Assembly: GCA_002387725.1 (NCBI GenBank)
Contig: DGKK01000035.1
Location: forward strand, 12,416 to 18,777
DNA: 6,362 nt
Source: Nitrospirae bacterium UBA4572
Lineage (GTDB): Bacteria; Nitrospirota; Leptospirillia; Leptospirillales; Leptospirillaceae
Reading direction: 5' to 3'
Shown one piece after another: positions 5,356-6,362 of this stretch; within the stretch, counting starts at the first letter, position 1; each line of letters begins with the position of its first letter. The notes beneath the pieces are model-generated. The model had not been told where the DNA came from and did not search any database. It saw only the letters and a list, made by a program, of their open reading frames with translations. A program made the position numbers and the translations under genes.

Positions 5356-6362
5356 TTATCGGGCATTCTGGAAAAGCCTTGTCGCTCCGGATATGTCGAG
5401 GGCGGAAAGACGCACCGCCAATTCCTCTGCCCTCCCTCTCATGGTCTCGTCCCCGCTCGACCGATAAATCCGACACAAGATCGGAAGCGCCCGAGCGGCC
5501 AGCGCCGGCTCCCAGAGAGCGAGGTCGACTCTCTCGATCTCTTCGAAAAGAACATTCGCTAACGAAAGAACGGGAATCTCCCTCCCCATCTGTTCGACGG
5601 TCGAGAGAAACTCGAGGTTCAGGAGAAATCGTCCTCGAGGCGAAGGCTCTTTCCGGCGAATCTCCTCGAAAAGGTCGCACGCCTCGAAAATCTTTCCGGC
5701 CGAAATGGCGGAGCAGACCGCCGAAAGTGCCGGGTTCGACCTTGGGGATCCGTCGTCTGACTCGTCCGTCTCCGCCGACATCGTTCCTTGGGCAATCCAG
5801 GCGCGACCCTCTTCCGACAGAAACGGTCTCTCCCCTCCGGAAAACGAAAGGCGCTCGATTCCGGGAAGCCGGGCGACAAGGGTCCGAAGCGCCCCGCGAA
5901 GGGCCTCCGCTCCCCCCGATCCGTTTGGACCACGGCTTTCAAGAATCTTCCCCGCCCGGAAGGAAAGGTCGAGCCAAAAGGGAAATTCGGCCTGCCTCCC
6001 CAGGAGAAATCGGAGAACATCATCTTCTGCCCCCGACTCGAGTAGGGTTTCCAGGGCCGACAACACGTGCGGAGGAGGGGCGGGAATCCGGGTCATTCCG
6101 TCCTCGTTCGAGGGCATTTCCCGAATGCCCTCCCAGAGAATCAGTCGCGAGAGAACGTGCGAACGGCTATCCTCCGGGTCGGCCTCGAGCAGGCGATCGG
6201 CCAGCGACAGAAGTGCCGGTGAAATCTCCTCCAACGTCGTGAGCGGATCTCCTGCCTGAGAAATCACGAGCGTCTTTTCAGGCCCATCCGGCGGGGAAGG
6301 GGCCGATGAAGGAGCTGTGGCGGGCGTACCGCCAGATTCGGAAGGGGCGGGGGGCGGGGCCC
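5356..6362 (-). CDS. tssA: VasJ-type TssA of the type VI secretion system (5' end beyond window)
   Basis: The frame is open from the right edge to TAA at 5356-5358; 334 codons are visible and the start is not in the window. The first visible residues (about 1-27) are a Pro/Ala/Ser-rich linker, so the missing upstream part is expected to be the ImpA-type N-terminal domain. Next come helical repeats (LLSLADRLLEADPEDSR, then ILWEGIREMP), the VasJ-type phrase FPFWLDLSFRAGKILESRG near 126-144, and ARLPGIERLSFSGG near 163-176. After a polar Asp/Ser/Glu linker (about 195-212) comes a C-terminal helical domain with GRFLLNLEFL and LWEPALAARALPILCRIYR near 282-300. These match the middle and C-terminal regions of VasJ/TssA2-like proteins. 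TssA proteins assemble into rings that contact the baseplate and guide sheath and tube building in the cytoplasm. A GTG at 6265-6267 could be mistaken for the start, but it is internal because the frame and linker continue upstream. It is probably the last T6SS gene of an operon to the right. Confidence 0.85.
   Translation of the reverse strand, partial: APPPAPSESGGTPATAPSSAPSPPDGPEKTLVISQAGDPLTTLEEISPALLSLADRLLEADPEDSRSHVLSRLILWEGIREMPSNEDGMTRIPAPPPHVLSALETLLESGAEDDVLRFLLGRQAEFPFWLDLSFRAGKILESRGPNGSGGAEALRGALRTLVARLPGIERLSFSGGERPFLSEEGRAWIAQGTMSAETDESDDGSPRSNPALSAVCSAISAGKIFEACDLFEEIRRKEPSPRGRFLLNLEFLSTVEQMGREIPVLSLANVLFEEIERVDLALWEPALAARALPILCRIYRSSGDETMRGRAEELAVRLSALDISGATRLFQNAR

Noticed and set aside
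5304..6242. Plus-strand 312-codon frame opposite tssA
   Set aside because: It is dominated by Arg, Ser and Pro, typical of an antisense shadow, while the minus strand has VasJ-type motifs.
1..6362. CRISPR array, tRNA, rRNA or insertion sequence
   Set aside because: I saw no regularly spaced repeats, cloverleaf-like sequence, rRNA motif or transposase with terminal inverted repeats on either strand.

Overview
The window comes from a Gram-negative (two-membrane) bacterium. It encodes part of an Slp-type outer-membrane lipoprotein, a ShlB/FhaC (TpsB)-like outer-membrane barrel and the C-terminal part of a VasJ-type TssA protein of a type VI secretion system (T6SS). Base composition is moderately GC-rich by eye. 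The gene style would fit an acidophile such as Leptospirillum or a gammaproteobacterium, but that is a guess and nothing in the sequence fixes the species.

Every gene I can support is on the minus strand, so the locus reads from right to left. From 6362 to 5356 lies the 3' part of tssA, which enters from beyond the right edge. A short gap follows, then a 119-residue protein of unknown function with a strong ribosome binding site (4918-5277). The stretch 4504-4917 has no convincing gene and is followed by a possible 26-codon ORF (4423-4503). Next is a large ShlB/FhaC-like transporter (2214-4397). A damaged-looking reading frame (1616-2212) starts directly after the transporter stop and ends in an ATGA overlap with the next gene. 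That gene encodes a 360-residue exported protein of unknown function (552-1634). Its end runs into an orphan copy of the last 28 codons of the 119-residue gene (478-564). An slp-type lipoprotein gene (435 to beyond position 1) closes the window.

The theme is envelope and export: a T6SS structural component, an outer-membrane secretion barrel, an exported unknown protein and an outer-membrane lipoprotein. The most notable points are the direct repeat of the small-protein C-terminus on both sides of the transporter cassette, a transporter that lacks the usual VRGY/F tip motif and has extra N-terminal sequence, and a probable decayed gene between the transporter and its unknown neighbour. The exported unknown is a candidate partner of the transporter, but only its position suggests this.
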